A DNA stretch of 64,000 nt from Nostoc favosum CHAB5714 (GCF_020829495.1 NZ_JAIVFQ010000005.1:62001-126000), one strand, 5' to 3'. Numbered from the stretch's first letter, positions 35,880 through 46,152 are shown. Translations and numbers: made by a program. Notes: generated by a model not told the origin, from the letters alone.

Positions 35880-36746
35880 CTTGAATCTGATTTATAGGGA
35901 ATATTGCCAAGTCTCCCATATTACAGGTACTGTAAACCCTCTTTTTTTAAGGAAATTAGGTTTGTTAGCCTTGTTTCCTCCTACGGTTCTATTTAATTTA
36001 GCCTGTAAGCTTGTATGGGAGTTTAGATAGATGTTTCCGTCGCTGATTCGTGCTTAATGAGCAAGGCGATGTCTAACGACAAGCCAGAAGGTGGAGAGTC
36101 CTTGCTCAACTAGCGCACCCAATCAATTAAGATAGCGATCGCCTGTGAGTTTACCTGAGTCATAACTCTTATGTAAATAGCTCGATCAATCCAGTATCTC
36201 AGGATAAGCTTGGAAATCTGCGTTGCTTTTAATACAAATCTTTTCGCACGGATGAATTATGAATTATCTTAACCTTCGTGTTGAGTTTATCTCTACAACC
36301 GTCACTTTTATCAACAAGATTGCATGGTGGAGGCTGTAGGCAATTTATCGGTTATTTCACCCAATGGTAGCTTGTGGATTACACCCAGTGGTCGGTTTAA
36401 AGGAGAATTACTGGTCTTCAATGTAGCTTTTAAAGTAACAAAAAATTATTTTTTTGTATAAAAATTTAATATTATTCATACTTGTCTTATCCTGAAATCG
36501 AAAAATACCTACCTATAAAGGATATAGATGCTTGATTTGTTGCATCAGCAGCTATTTGCCATAACAAAAGCGAAAAAATGTATTGTGTGATACAGCTTTT
36601 TGGTTTGAGTAAATAGACAATCAGTCAAATTTATCCGTCTAGGCATAAATTTACCAAGGGTAAAATAGGAAGTAGTCTCATAATTTCTGTAAAGCTCCCA
36701 CTATTCAGTCTTTATCTGAAACTACAACTAAACTGCAAATTTCCAT

Positions 36747-36900
36747 TGATACTACCTGCGTACTAATCACTAGTTTTTTAGTATTCTTCATGAAATTGGC
36801 TTTGCCATGTTAGAAGCAGGTTTGATCTGCCAAAGAGGTGTAGTTAATGCCTTACTAGAAAACTCAATTGACCTCGCTGTAACCATCTTAGTGTGGGAAA
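36747..36900 (+). pseudogene. Remnant of an ammonium transporter gene
   Basis: Reading with at least one indel gives VFFM then IGFAMLEAGLICQRGVVNAL, which matches the Amt segment [20 protein letters not shown] of the intact gene downstream. The DNA matches it too (GATAC...TTTTTAGTATTCTTCATGAA). Only about 50 codons survive. The intact gene is 330 bp downstream in the same orientation, so this may be the trace of a former tandem amt cluster. The rest of 35880-37232 is AT-rich and shows no gene. Confidence 0.75.
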
Positions 36901-37232
36901 AATCGGCTGTAACTGTGTTGCACCCTTTTTTCTAGACATAATATTGACAATTTCTGGCAATTTGCTGCACAAAACTTCTTTGTGAAAAATTAAAGATTAA
37001 GTAAAGAACACTTGACTGTTTCAGAAACTACACCATAATTACTTAAGAATAGCTAAAAAAAATATTTACAGATGTGCCAAGAGTTTCCTAAACTCCTACT
37101 AAGGTAATTTTGTTTTCTGGTTTTTAAACAAGTGGTCTAAAGGAAAAATATCAAAAACCACTGGATTAAACTTCGGACGGTAGTTTTTTCTGCTTAACCT
37201 GTTTTTTCCCTTTTTTAAGGATAGTTTTGAGG

Positions 37233-38810
37233 ATGATGTTCAAATTCATGTACAAACAAAAATCGAAAACAAAAAATAGGCGTCTGTCTGCAAGAAATTA
37301 CGCTGTCAATCCACAGATCAACTCAAAAGTCAAGCTATTTAATCTAGCAATTAAGCGACTCTCTCCCAGTTGGCAAGCCTGCTTACCTTTAGCTTGCCTA
37401 ATTGTGTTGGGTTGGGGTTATGCCGCAGTTGCCCAAACTCCAGCCGCAGGGCCAACGACAGCAGAACTCAAAGTTGCTCTTGATACACTGTGGGTTGCGA
37501 TCGCTGCCTTTTTAGTGTTCTTCATGAACGCTGGTTTTTGTATGTTAGAAACCGGCTTCTGTCGCCAGAAAAACGCTGTCAACGTCCTTTCCAAAAACTT
37601 GATTGTATTTGCTTTATCCAGCATTGCCTTTTGGGCGATCGGTTTTGGCTTAATGTTCGGTGATGGCAACGACTTCTTTGGATTGAATGGGTTTTTCTTA
37701 GGAGGAGCAGATAACAGTCCCGCCACAGGAGACGCTTATAAAGGTATCTTCGGTGCTATTAGTTGGGCTGGTGTACCTTTAGCTGCCAAGTTTTTATTCC
37801 AGCTAGTGTTTGCTGGAACAGCAGCAACAATCGTTTCTGGTGCAGTAGCCGAACGGATTAAGTTTGTTGATTTCCTAATTTTCAGCCTCTTACTTGTAGG
37901 TATTCTCTACCCCATTACCGGACACTGGATTTGGGGAACTGGTTGGCTAGCAGACAGAGGCTTTTGGGATTTTGCCGGTTCTACGGTGGTTCACTCCGTA
38001 GGTGGCTGGGCAGCTTTGATGGGAGCAGCATTTCTTGGGCCCCGCCTTGGTAGATATCAAGATAGGCAAGTTGTTGCTATGCCTGGTCACAACATGAGTA
38101 TTGCCACTTTGGGCTGTCTGATCCTGTGGTTGGGCTGGTTTGGTTTCAACCCCGGTTCTGTGATGGCTGCCGATCCTAGTGCGATCAGTCACATTGCTGT
38201 AACCACTAACATGGCTGGTGCTGCCGGTGGAATTTCCGCTACAATTACAGCTTGGTTGTACTTAGGTAAACCAGACCTGTCAATGATTATCAATGGTATT
38301 TTGGCTGGCTTGGTTGGGATTACAGCGTCTTGTGCTTACGTAGGTATTCCTGCTTCTTTAGTCATTGGGTTGATTGCTGGAGTATTGGTAGTTTTCTCTG
38401 TAACATTCTTTGACAAACTTGGCATTGATGACCCAGTGGGAGCTACCTCAGTTCACCTAGTTTGCGGCATCTGGGGAACTCTAGCAGTAGGTTTGTGGGC
38501 TGTTGGCCCTGGTGTTTATTCCTGGTATGGTGATGCACTTGGCCCAGCAAAAGGTTTATTTGCAGGTGGTGGCATTGGACAATTCGGTGTTCAGTTACTG
38601 GGCGTTGTCTCAGTAGGTGGGTTCACTGTCTTACTCAGTAGTATTTTTTGGCTGGCCCTGAAAGCTACTTTAGGTATTAGAGTATCCAAAGAAGAGGAAC
38701 TAGAAGGTTTGGATATCGGGGAACACGGTATGGAAGCCTACAGTGGATTTCTTAAAGAAGGTGATGCAACTGGATTTTCTGAAGAACAAAGCTCAATTGG
38801 GAGATTTTAG
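37233..38810 (+). CDS. amt: Ammonium transporter (Amt family)
   Basis: This membrane channel takes up ammonium. The 525-residue protein has an N-terminal leader with a hydrophobic segment (about 50-70), then eleven membrane helices. Diagnostic motifs are [20 protein letters not shown], the periplasmic-vestibule region, [18 protein letters not shown], the twin-His segment [16 protein letters not shown] and [10 protein letters not shown]. The final cytosolic tail is about 50 residues. A TTG at 37227 opens the frame; ATG at 37233 (or 37236) follows AGGA and is the better start. It would respond to nitrogen through NtcA, but I see no GTA-N8-TAC box upstream. No glnK/glnB gene is adjacent. Confidence 0.92.
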   Translation: MMFKFMYKQKSKTKNRRLSARNYAVNPQINSKVKLFNLAIKRLSPSWQACLPLACLIVLGWGYAAVAQTPAAGPTTAELKVALDTLWVAIAAFLVFFMNAGFCMLETGFCRQKNAVNVLSKNLIVFALSSIAFWAIGFGLMFGDGNDFFGLNGFFLGGADNSPATGDAYKGIFGAISWAGVPLAAKFLFQLVFAGTAATIVSGAVAERIKFVDFLIFSLLLVGILYPITGHWIWGTGWLADRGFWDFAGSTVVHSVGGWAALMGAAFLGPRLGRYQDRQVVAMPGHNMSIATLGCLILWLGWFGFNPGSVMAADPSAISHIAVTTNMAGAAGGISATITAWLYLGKPDLSMIINGILAGLVGITASCAYVGIPASLVIGLIAGVLVVFSVTFFDKLGIDDPVGATSVHLVCGIWGTLAVGLWAVGPGVYSWYGDALGPAKGLFAGGGIGQFGVQLLGVVSVGGFTVLLSSIFWLALKATLGIRVSKEEELEGLDIGEHGMEAYSGFLKEGDATGFSEEQSSIGRF

Positions 38811-39066
38811 GGTAAATATTTTTTGGTTTACTCTCTGGCATATTCCTAATATGAGCTAGCAACACACCATTAGTAGATTGAACTGATTCCGCAAAATTCT
38901 CTATCCAAGCGAGGAAAAGTAGGAGGTATAAAACCCCCTACTTTTTTAAATTTTTACATGTAGCATCAGTTACCATGCGGGAGCTTGCTACAGTCGGAGT
39001 AACAGTCCCCTTCTGAAATGTCTTTAATTTTGAATTTTGAATTGTTAACCCCTTGTCTCTTCGTTA

Positions 39067-39214
39067 AGGGACTTCCAAGAAATAAATTACCCAAATAAAC
39101 GTAGACGCAAAGCGGCTTGCCGCAGGCTACCACAGAGACACAGAGAACACAGAGGAATGAGGAAAAGAGAGCTTTTTCGTTAATTTTTGAGTATTTTTTT
39201 ATTTGGAAGTCCCT
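39067..39214. mobile_element. 148-bp MITE-like element (AGGGACTTCCAA ends), copy 1
   Basis: Inverted termini AGGGACTTCCAAGAAATAAA and its near-complement ending AAGTCCCT. The interior carries ACCACAGAGACACAGAGAA, like the element at 29414. A second element with the same ends but a different interior lies at 54148. The remainder of 38811-39361 has no gene. Confidence 0.75.
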
Positions 39215-39361
39215 AACGCCGACTTACTTAGACAAGTATAAAATTAAATATACCAATATCCTTGCGAGTATTAACTGAATAATGCCACCATGAATCTGCC
39301 TGATCTGAATCAAAGTTAAAACTTAATTTCAGCAAAACTTATTTTACCTTGTGAAAATTTT

Positions 39362-39817
39362 ATGGTTAGAGGGTTGAGAGTTAGTATGCTGCTATTGGCA
39401 GTTCTGGGAAATCTGGCGTGGTCATTTAGTGCCAAGGCAAATTTTAACGGCAAGCTCACCGTAGAAATTGATGGGTTGAAGAATAAACAAGGACAAGTTT
39501 GTGTGAGTATATTTGCTAGCAGTGAAGGATTTCCTAGCGATCGCAATCGCGGCTTACAAAAGCAGTGTACCAAGATTAGTGGCACTCCCTTACCCATTAC
39601 CTTTGAGAACTTGAAAGCGGGTAGTTACGCCGTTGCTGTCTTCCACGATCAAAATAACGACGGCACTCTCAATAGCAATGTTTTAGGTATACCAAGTGAA
39701 GGCTTTGGATTTTCCAGGAACCCAGAAATTCGCACAAGAGCGGCCAAGTTTAGCGAAGCAGCATTTTTAGTAGCAGGCCCGGACACTAATATCCAAATCC
39801 AATTGAAATATTTTTAG
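39362..39817 (+). CDS. DUF2141 secreted protein
   Basis: This 151-residue exported protein has a signal peptide (about 1-27, ending SFSAKA). The mature part is a DUF2141 beta-sandwich: GKLTVEIDGLKNKQGQVCVS, FENLKAGSYAVAVFHDQNND and GFGFSRNPEI. The function is unknown; the HDQNNDG segment is conserved. The ATG at 39362 is used. It is convergent with the PG-binding/HEAT gene, ending two bases before its stop. Confidence 0.8.
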   Translation: MVRGLRVSMLLLAVLGNLAWSFSAKANFNGKLTVEIDGLKNKQGQVCVSIFASSEGFPSDRNRGLQKQCTKISGTPLPITFENLKAGSYAVAVFHDQNNDGTLNSNVLGIPSEGFGFSRNPEIRTRAAKFSEAAFLVAGPDTNIQIQLKYF

Positions 39818-39819
39818 GT

Positions 39820-40974
39820 TTATTCTCGTGAATCGTTATGTGAATCTTCTGGTAGACTTTGTTGTTCCGGCAAACCACGCATTCGATTCATCTGAGTTAA
39901 AGCATATCGTGCTGTTGCTTGCACTTCGGCATCTGGGTCATTTAACGCATGGTGCAACATCTGACTCATTTGACCCATCATGTCATAAACGCGCGTCAGG
40001 TCACGGATCGCATTTTGCCGCACCTGTGGACTTTCATCTTGCAGTGAAATTGCTAGGCCACGGTTCATTGGTTTGAGTGTGCGGATGCCAATTTCTGCCA
40101 AAGCTGCCAAAATTAAACTGCTTTCTTGAGAATCGGCATCAATCATCAGGTCAACCAGATGCTGAATTGCCCGCGAATCTCCCTGCTGGCCCAAATCCCA
40201 AATCGCCTTGCGCCGCTTCGTTGGGTCAGAACTGCGTAAGTCTTGAATTAATTCGTCAACAATATTTAGTTTAGCTAGCCGGGAAGTTTTTTCTGGTAGC
40301 AGTAATTGTGTGGCGAGTGGTGGCGTAGCTGTTTGTGGATTAGTTACAGTCTCTGGTGAGGGTGATGTCATGGGGTTTTTGTTAGCTTCACTCAAACTTT
40401 TAGTCTCTGATATTTCGGATTGCACTTGTTTGCCCTGACGAAACCACTTCAGCAGGTAAACAAGTGCGCCAATACTTCCTAGAACTCCGATGGAAAATAT
40501 TAACCACCAGACAAAACCCCTCTCGGTTGGTTTAGGTGCTGTAGTTGGTTTGAAAGTTGCAGCAGCAGAGTTAATAATTGGAGAAGTAACTATTGGAGAA
40601 GTGACAATCTGATTTTTGGCTGCCGTTGCCGCTTGCAGTCTCCCCCTAGTCGCCAGACCAGCAAGGCCATCTACTTTTAAACCCTGTGCTTTCTGGAATT
40701 TAGTTACAGCGATTTCTGTATTGGCGTTGTACTCTCCATCTACCACGCCACTGTAGTATCCCAACTGCTTTAATTGGGTTTGTAATCTCTGCACATCTGA
40801 TTTTCGACTACCATATCTCAAAACAGTCGGACTAGCAGTAACTGTCGAACTAGCTTGTGCAAGTTCTAAAATTTCAGGTGCTAGGTTAGGTGTTGCTGTG
40901 CTTGCACAATTTGGGTAAAAACCCACGCAAGAAAAACAGGTAAATATCAAAATTGAGGAACGGCATAGCCTCAT
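39820..40974 (-). CDS. Peptidoglycan-binding, HEAT-repeat membrane protein
   Basis: From the ATG at 40974 this is a 384-residue protein: signal peptide (about 1-26, ending NCAS), a PG_binding_1 domain (LRYGSRKSDVQRLQTQLKQL, YNANTEIAVTKFQKAQGLKV), a membrane helix (VWWLIFSIGVLGSIGALVYL) and a cytosolic C-terminal array of HEAT repeats (RRKAIWDLGQQGDSRAIQHL, VRQNAIRDLTRVYDMM). The frame opens at a TTG at 41046, which would spoil the signal peptide. It appears to link the cell wall to a cytosolic scaffold. No known family name for the combination. Confidence 0.75.
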   Translation of the reverse strand: MRLCRSSILIFTCFSCVGFYPNCASTATPNLAPEILELAQASSTVTASPTVLRYGSRKSDVQRLQTQLKQLGYYSGVVDGEYNANTEIAVTKFQKAQGLKVDGLAGLATRGRLQAATAAKNQIVTSPIVTSPIINSAAATFKPTTAPKPTERGFVWWLIFSIGVLGSIGALVYLLKWFRQGKQVQSEISETKSLSEANKNPMTSPSPETVTNPQTATPPLATQLLLPEKTSRLAKLNIVDELIQDLRSSDPTKRRKAIWDLGQQGDSRAIQHLVDLMIDADSQESSLILAALAEIGIRTLKPMNRGLAISLQDESPQVRQNAIRDLTRVYDMMGQMSQMLHHALNDPDAEVQATARYALTQMNRMRGLPEQQSLPEDSHNDSRE

Positions 40975-41079
40975 ATTGCAAGTTTCAGCCTGAAGGTGTT
41001 TTTGAAGTATTCTTCTTCGATACCACAATAGCTTCAAGATGACCAAATTACCAAATGTTAACTGTCATTTTTTTATTGG

Positions 41080-41192
41080 GCATTGGGCATTGGGCATTGG
41101 GCATTGGGCATTGGGCATTGGGCATTGGGCATTAGTTATTCTCCCTCATCTCCCTACTGAATTACGAATTACGAATTACGAATTACGAATTA
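41080..41192. repeat. CCAATGC and GAATTAC heptanucleotide repeats
   Basis: GGGCATT units at 41080-41133 and GAATTAC units at 41155-41192 fill the gap between the HEAT gene and the EamA transporter gene. Confidence 0.9.
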
Positions 41193-41196
41193 CTAG

Positions 41197-42264
41197 TTAG
41201 GGTAAAATTTCTCGTTCAGATTCTCTGACTGCTAAAGTTATAGGGTTTAATTTTTTAGCGGATGTTTCTAAAACTGGTTGCTGTATATTAGCTATCTCGC
41301 CGACAGTAACTGTGTCGTTTTGCGCTGCTAAAGTATCACGTTGGTTAATGAGATAGATGCTAATTAAAGTTAGGAAAACACCGACCCACTGCAACGGACT
41401 GAGGACTTCTGAGAGAAAGAGATTGCCAAATAGTAGGGCAAAGACGGGTGTGAGGAAGGTGAGGGAACTAAGACTGGTGAGACTGCCACTAGAGGCAAAG
41501 TAGAAGAATAATCCGTAGGCGATCGCACTCCCAAATACGGTAGCATAACCCAAAGCCACTAAATCAGATGCTCCTAAATTCTCCCACTGCTGGGATTCGA
41601 TAACTGATGAAACTCCCCATAGTGGCAATCCACCCAAAATCATGTGCCATCCCGTAGCGGTTACTGGGTCAGCATGTCGGCACACAAACCGAATTAACAC
41701 TGTTCCCACTGCCATTGATAGCGCTGCTAACAGCATCAACCACTCGCCACTAGCAAACAAATCTTGCCAGTTGCCAATTGTAATATTTGCGCCTGAGTCG
41801 AGAAAATGTAAAATCCACTCATCAGGTAAGCCGATTAAACTAATGCCTGTGACACCCAAGCCTAGCCCCAACCATCCCCAAAAACCAATGTGTTCTTGGA
41901 ATAGCCACAACGATAGTAAGGCAACAGCCAAAGGTTGCGAGTCAATCATCACAGACCCTAACCCCGCACTGGTTCTAACTAATCCCTCTGCCAAAAAGCC
42001 TTGAAACAGCGTCCCATCTACGAGGGCAAATAAGGCAATCCACAGCCATGCAGCCCAACCCTTCGGCTGGGGTTTACCCATGAATGCTGCTGCAATCAGA
42101 ATTAACATCCCTGCTGGTATCAGACGCACTCCTGCCATGAATAGCGGTGTGGTATGGGGTATTACTCCTTTCATGGCTACCATTGCCGTCCCCCATAGGA
42201 AAAAGGGGGCAATTAAGAGGAGAGGGGCGAAGGGAAGTTTAGATGCACTGAGTTTCAGTTGCAT
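41197..42264 (-). CDS. EamA/DMT-family transporter
   Basis: This 355-residue, ten-helix permease of the drug/metabolite transporter superfamily has two EamA repeats (LLLIAPFFLWGTAMVAMKGV in the first; LMLLAALSMAVGTVLIRFVC in the second). Substrate unknown; relatives export amino acids or metabolites. The frame opens from a TTG at 42297, but the ATG at 42264 begins the family N-terminus. The tail (about 320-355) is hydrophilic. Confidence 0.85.
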   Translation of the reverse strand: MQLKLSASKLPFAPLLLIAPFFLWGTAMVAMKGVIPHTTPLFMAGVRLIPAGMLILIAAAFMGKPQPKGWAAWLWIALFALVDGTLFQGFLAEGLVRTSAGLGSVMIDSQPLAVALLSLWLFQEHIGFWGWLGLGLGVTGISLIGLPDEWILHFLDSGANITIGNWQDLFASGEWLMLLAALSMAVGTVLIRFVCRHADPVTATGWHMILGGLPLWGVSSVIESQQWENLGASDLVALGYATVFGSAIAYGLFFYFASSGSLTSLSSLTFLTPVFALLFGNLFLSEVLSPLQWVGVFLTLISIYLINQRDTLAAQNDTVTVGEIANIQQPVLETSAKKLNPITLAVRESEREILP

Positions 42265-42336
42265 GGGTTTGCTGATGCCTTTGTTTAACAAGCGCAAAAA
42301 TTGCTTTACCCAATTTTACCGAAATTATGTAGTTTT

Positions 42337-42410
42337 GCGTAGGCATAGCCCGTCGTAGACATCGCCTCTGGCGGGTGCTTTGCACCATCGCGTAGCGTCT
42401 CGGACAGAAG
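42337..42410 (-). repeat. 29-bp dispersed repeat, copy 4, plus palindromic repeat
   Basis: 29-bp unit at 42337-42365 (inverted) followed by the GCGTAGCGTCTCGGACAGAAG repeat. The remaining 42411-42633 shows no gene. Confidence 0.8.
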
Positions 42411-42633
42411 GAATTAATACTCAGGCGTAGTTAAGGCTACTGTGGGCTGAAGATGCTCAATGGGCTTGTAATACAGCTTCATAAATGGTTAACGCAATTC
42501 TAGACAAAATTCCCACATCTTTTAGTAATAACAATCAAGTCATCAATTTATATAGGACTAAGTTCCAACCTCTAGTTCAATAAATTTATTATGGAGTGGC
42601 ATCGTCTAACAAATGCCATAATCATCCTGTAAA

Positions 42634-43059
42634 TCAAGATCTAGTCCAATCTTCTAAACGCAAATTAGGAACTTTTTGAAAATCCTTGCGGTTGCGGGTT
42701 ACTAAAATCCCATTTACTGACAGCGTAATTGCCGCAATGCGTAAATCTTGAGTACCAATGCGAATTTTATGCTTAACTAATTCAGCATAAATATTGCCAG
42801 CATCATGACTAAATGCCAGCACATAGAGAGTATTTAAGTCTTCTAATGTATCTTTTAATTTGGCATAAGCAAAGACTAAATCATTTAATGAATCCGCCCT
42901 GTTGATAATATTGAGTCGTCCCACCAGTTGTTCTTTTGCTGTAATGATAGTGATGGCAATATTTTGAGGATTAAATTTATTTAATTGTTGGATAATAAAT
43001 GGATTACCTCTTTGCATCAATGATAGGTGATCTGTATCTAGTATCCTTAAATCATTCAC
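42634..43059 (-). CDS. PIN-domain toxin (VapC type)
   Basis: This 141-residue PIN-fold ribonuclease is the toxin of a type II toxin-antitoxin pair. Acidic residues sit at the expected places: D8 (ILDTDHLSL), E near 43 (ITAKEQLVG), D near 103 (IGTQDLRIAAI) and D near 125 (TRNRKDF). It starts at GTG (43059), eight bases after the stop of the upstream antitoxin gene, so it is in operon with it. Its target RNA cannot be read from sequence. Confidence 0.85.
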   Translation of the reverse strand: MNDLRILDTDHLSLMQRGNPFIIQQLNKFNPQNIAITIITAKEQLVGRLNIINRADSLNDLVFAYAKLKDTLEDLNTLYVLAFSHDAGNIYAELVKHKIRIGTQDLRIAAITLSVNGILVTRNRKDFQKVPNLRLEDWTRS

Positions 43060-43067
43060 CTCTAAAT

Positions 43068-43415
43068 TTACCTCGCTTCATTATGTGCATCCAATTCACG
43101 TCGATATTCTTCTATATATTCCAGCATCTCATCAAATTGTGGATCATCTTTATATTTACCAGCTATTTTCAACCAAGGGTTTTCTACTTTGGGTGCTTCA
43201 ATTTCTAAAGTCACAATCTTGGCTGTTTTTAACCGAGTTTGCAAACTTTGACTGAGTTGTTCTATTGCTTCCGTTTCCGTATTGCCTAAACCTTGACAGT
43301 CTGGTAAACCTAACAATATTGCTTTTACTGTGCCATCTTGTTGATTTTCAATCAGCACATCGTAACTTAACTTAGGTACAGTTTTAGTCGGGGAAGCTGT
43401 CACAGATAAATTCAT
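43068..43415 (-). CDS. Antitoxin of the PIN pair, HicB-like fold
   Basis: This 115-residue protein precedes the PIN toxin. The first 70 residues (YDVLIENQQDGTVKAILLGL, ETEAIEQLSQSLQTRL) resemble the HicB-like partial RNase H fold. The last 35 (WLKIAGKYKDDPQFDEMLEY, IEEYRRELDA) look like the extended helix that wraps a PIN toxin in VapB-type antitoxins. No DNA-binding domain is obvious. The ATG at 43415 is used. The upstream 43416-43835 contains GGTGCGT repeats and no gene. Confidence 0.75.
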   Translation of the reverse strand: MNLSVTASPTKTVPKLSYDVLIENQQDGTVKAILLGLPDCQGLGNTETEAIEQLSQSLQTRLKTAKIVTLEIEAPKVENPWLKIAGKYKDDPQFDEMLEYIEEYRRELDAHNEAR

Positions 43416-43835
43416 CAGGTTTTTTACCTCAAGCTTTGATATCGATCATAGCTCCCAACGCCGATGAATTATCACAATAATGGAACACAAGCTCTATGCT
43501 GAAGCCTGAGTATTCTCCAATGCATAAAACTGAGCAATTTAACCTGTTTAATTAAAATTTTATATAAGGATATCTAACCTTTCCCAGCTTAGATATCCAT
43601 TAGCAACATAACCTAGAGTAAATAGACTATTAACTATACATCTAATTCTAATTCTAATTTTTGTTCTTAAACTATTTTTTAGTTTTTAAATTCATCCTTA
43701 AGTATGATGAAAGCTACATGAATTAACTGAAATTTTGAAAGCAAATGCGTAAAAAACAAATGATTTGTAGTGACGCATATATGTGCGTTTATATATTTAG
43801 TAGGTGCGTCACACTACGTTAACGCACCCTACTTT

Positions 43836-45485
43836 CTAAGACAATTTAGCAACGCTAGACTTTTCTAAACTCGCTACTAATTTCACTCCAAATTCTTCCT
43901 CAAATACTCCTTTTTTATAATCTAAACTCCAAAGTTCTAAGGCACAATCATCATCAGGTTGAGATGAAAAAATCAGCAAGTTTACCTGCTGAAATTGTGG
44001 ATAATACTCACATTGGACTTGAGCGATCGCACCAATTTGTCGTCTATCTAATGCCACTGCTAATCTTAAAATTGCACTCAATTGACTGACCATTTGTCGC
44101 TGGTGTTTAGTCAGCAACATCTGGGAATTTTCATGTTTTTTCTTAGGCGGCGATTTGCGGTGATAACGCGCTAAATTGGCTATAATTTCAATCTCAGTTT
44201 CTGTATAACCGAGTAATTCACCATTGCGAATTAGATAGTAAGAGTGCTTGTGGTGAGACGAATGGCTGACATAATGACCGCAATTGTGTAATATTGCAGC
44301 TGCCCACAGCAGTTGTCGCTCGTCAGACCCCCAGTGGTGTAAAGTACCTTGAGTTTGGTCAAATAAACTCTTGGCAAATTTTGCGACGCGATCGCTATAT
44401 TCTAAATTGACGTGGTATTTATTAGCGAGTTTTAAAACATTCCGTTCCCGAACTGAACTTTGGTAGCGCAGCTTATCTTCAATTAAACCGTGGGTCAGCA
44501 TCCAGTCTACGATTACGCCTTCCCTCAGAGAACGCTCACAAACTGTTACCGATTCCCTACCCAAAAGCGTCATTGCTTCCTGTAATATTACTGCACCAGC
44601 CAGTATAACTTCAGCCCGCTTCTCTGGCATACCGGGAATCGCAGCCCTTTCTGAATAATTCAGTTTCCGCAAGCGATTTACCAACTCTTGCAAGTCTTTA
44701 AGACTGAACTTGTAGCCATTGAGAGTGGAAGGAATAACACCCGACTTTTCTCGTGCATGAATCATTGCCAGGGTTTCAATTGTGCCAGATGTACCCACCA
44801 AACGGGGAGATTCTCCAAACTCTAGGTTTGCTAGTATCTCATCCACAGAACGTTCTAACATACCGCGTGTATAGGCTTGCAGGTGTTGAAACTCAGTGTT
44901 GCTGATGGGGTCGGTGGTGATTAATTCGCTAGTGAGTCGCACTGCACCGACTTTGGTACTGGTGAGAGTGCGCGGTTCGTGACTATCACCCAAAATTAAC
45001 TCTGTGGAACCACCGCCAATATCAATAATCATGTGGGGCTGGTTGTTAAATTCCATCCCCGACAGCACGCCAAGGTAGATTCGTCGCGCTTCTTCTTGAC
45101 CAGAAATCAAGTCAACGCTTAAACCCAACTCCGTTTTTACTCTGTGCAAAAAATCTTTACCATTGGGGGCTTCCCGCACAGCGCTAGTTGCCACAGCAAT
45201 GATTGTTTCAGCATTGATAGTTTTGGCAACTTCTTGGAAGCGTCCTAAAGCAGCGATCGCCTTTTCAATTATCTCTGGTTTTAGTTCCCCAGTCTTAAGA
45301 TTGCGATCGCCTAGTCTTACAGTTTCTTTTTCTCTGGCGATAATGCTGAAAGCTGGTAGTTTGGGATCAATCTTGACTACTACCATGTGTAGAGAATTTG
45401 TTCCCAGGTCAATGGCAGCAATAATCCGATGTTGCTTAGGTGGTTGAGTTGGAACACTCTCCCAGCTAGAAACTAAATTCAGCAT
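43836..45485 (-). CDS. ppx: Exopolyphosphatase (Ppx/GppA family)
   Basis: This 549-residue enzyme releases phosphate from the ends of polyphosphate, and may also hydrolyse pppGpp. The N-terminal actin-like fold has AAIDLGTNSLHMVVV and IIDIGGGSTELILG, the two phosphate loops. The C-terminal half (about 330-549) is the HD-like helical domain with AAILHNCGHYVSHSSHHKHS and LARYHRKSPPKKKH. The HD motif lies in a plausible place for metal binding. The ATG at 45485 is used. It is divergent from the UbiA gene, with the 21-bp array between them. Confidence 0.9.
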   Translation of the reverse strand: MLNLVSSWESVPTQPPKQHRIIAAIDLGTNSLHMVVVKIDPKLPAFSIIAREKETVRLGDRNLKTGELKPEIIEKAIAALGRFQEVAKTINAETIIAVATSAVREAPNGKDFLHRVKTELGLSVDLISGQEEARRIYLGVLSGMEFNNQPHMIIDIGGGSTELILGDSHEPRTLTSTKVGAVRLTSELITTDPISNTEFQHLQAYTRGMLERSVDEILANLEFGESPRLVGTSGTIETLAMIHAREKSGVIPSTLNGYKFSLKDLQELVNRLRKLNYSERAAIPGMPEKRAEVILAGAVILQEAMTLLGRESVTVCERSLREGVIVDWMLTHGLIEDKLRYQSSVRERNVLKLANKYHVNLEYSDRVAKFAKSLFDQTQGTLHHWGSDERQLLWAAAILHNCGHYVSHSSHHKHSYYLIRNGELLGYTETEIEIIANLARYHRKSPPKKKHENSQMLLTKHQRQMVSQLSAILRLAVALDRRQIGAIAQVQCEYYPQFQQVNLLIFSSQPDDDCALELWSLDYKKGVFEEEFGVKLVASLEKSSVAKLS

Positions 45486-45775
45486 CTAGTTTTCTCTCTT
45501 TATAAGAAATGATGGCAAACGGTGGTATGTCGGGGTAGCTGGCACTGATATTTGTTGCAACACACTTGCTCAAACTGAGTAGTGTTAGCGGTAGCGGGGC
45601 GTTTAGCCCGTACTCAGCACTCTTCATCTTTGGTCGAGGGTAACTGAGCTAAGTATATTCACCCTACTGTTTCTAACCGTAGTGACTATCTAAAAATATT
45701 TAAAGTTGCCACTTGAGGTTATGTTTTTACAAATAACAAATAACGTTATTCTATAGATGTAAAGATGTGTGAAGT

Positions 45776-45803
45776 AGGGCATGGGGCATGGGGCATTGGG
45801 CAT
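45776..45803. repeat. GGGCATG heptanucleotide repeat
   Basis: Four GGGCATG/GGGCATT units directly before the 21-bp array. Confidence 0.85.
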
Positions 45804-45822
45804 AGGAGGAGAGGAGTGGAGA

Positions 45823-46086
45823 TCAAAGACTCATTAACGGAGTTCAAAGACTCATTCACGAGTATCAAAGACTCATTAACGGAGTTCAAAGACTCATTCA
45901 CGAGTATCAAAGACTCATTAACGGAGTTCAAAGACTCATTCACGAGTATTAAAGACTCATTCACGAGTATTAAAGACTCATTCACGAGTATCAAAGACTC
46001 GTGGGCGAGTATCAAAGACTCATTCACGAGTATCAAAGACTCGTGGGCGAGTATCAAAGACTCGTGGGCGAGTATCAAAGACTCAT
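45823..46086. repeat. 21-bp tandem array, 12 copies (family 2)
   Basis: Twelve complete 21-bp units and a partial one. Three variants alternate: TCAAAGACTCATTAACGGAG+T, TCAAAGACTCATTCACGAGT+A and TCAAAGACTCGTGGGCGAGT+A. The sequence is unrelated to the 21-bp array at 11443, but the period is the same and each is bordered by GGGCATT/CCAATGC repeats. Both strands are open (plus: IKDSFTS; minus: ESLILVN heptapeptides) but no ribosome-binding site or start marks a gene. Confidence 0.9.
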
Positions 46087-46151
46087 CCCCTATTCCCAAT
46101 CCCCAATCCCCAATCCCCACTCCCCACTCACCACTCCCCACTCCCCACTCC
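46087..46151. repeat. CCCCACT heptanucleotide repeat
   Basis: CCCCAAT and CCCCACT units fill the space up to the ATG of the next gene, where a ribosome-binding site would be expected and none is seen. Confidence 0.85.
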
Positions 46152-46152
46152 T

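Noticed and set aside
36950-37232. NtcA box upstream of the ammonium transporter
   Set aside because: I looked for GTA-N8-TAC and close variants on the strand upstream of 37233 and found none with the right spacing.
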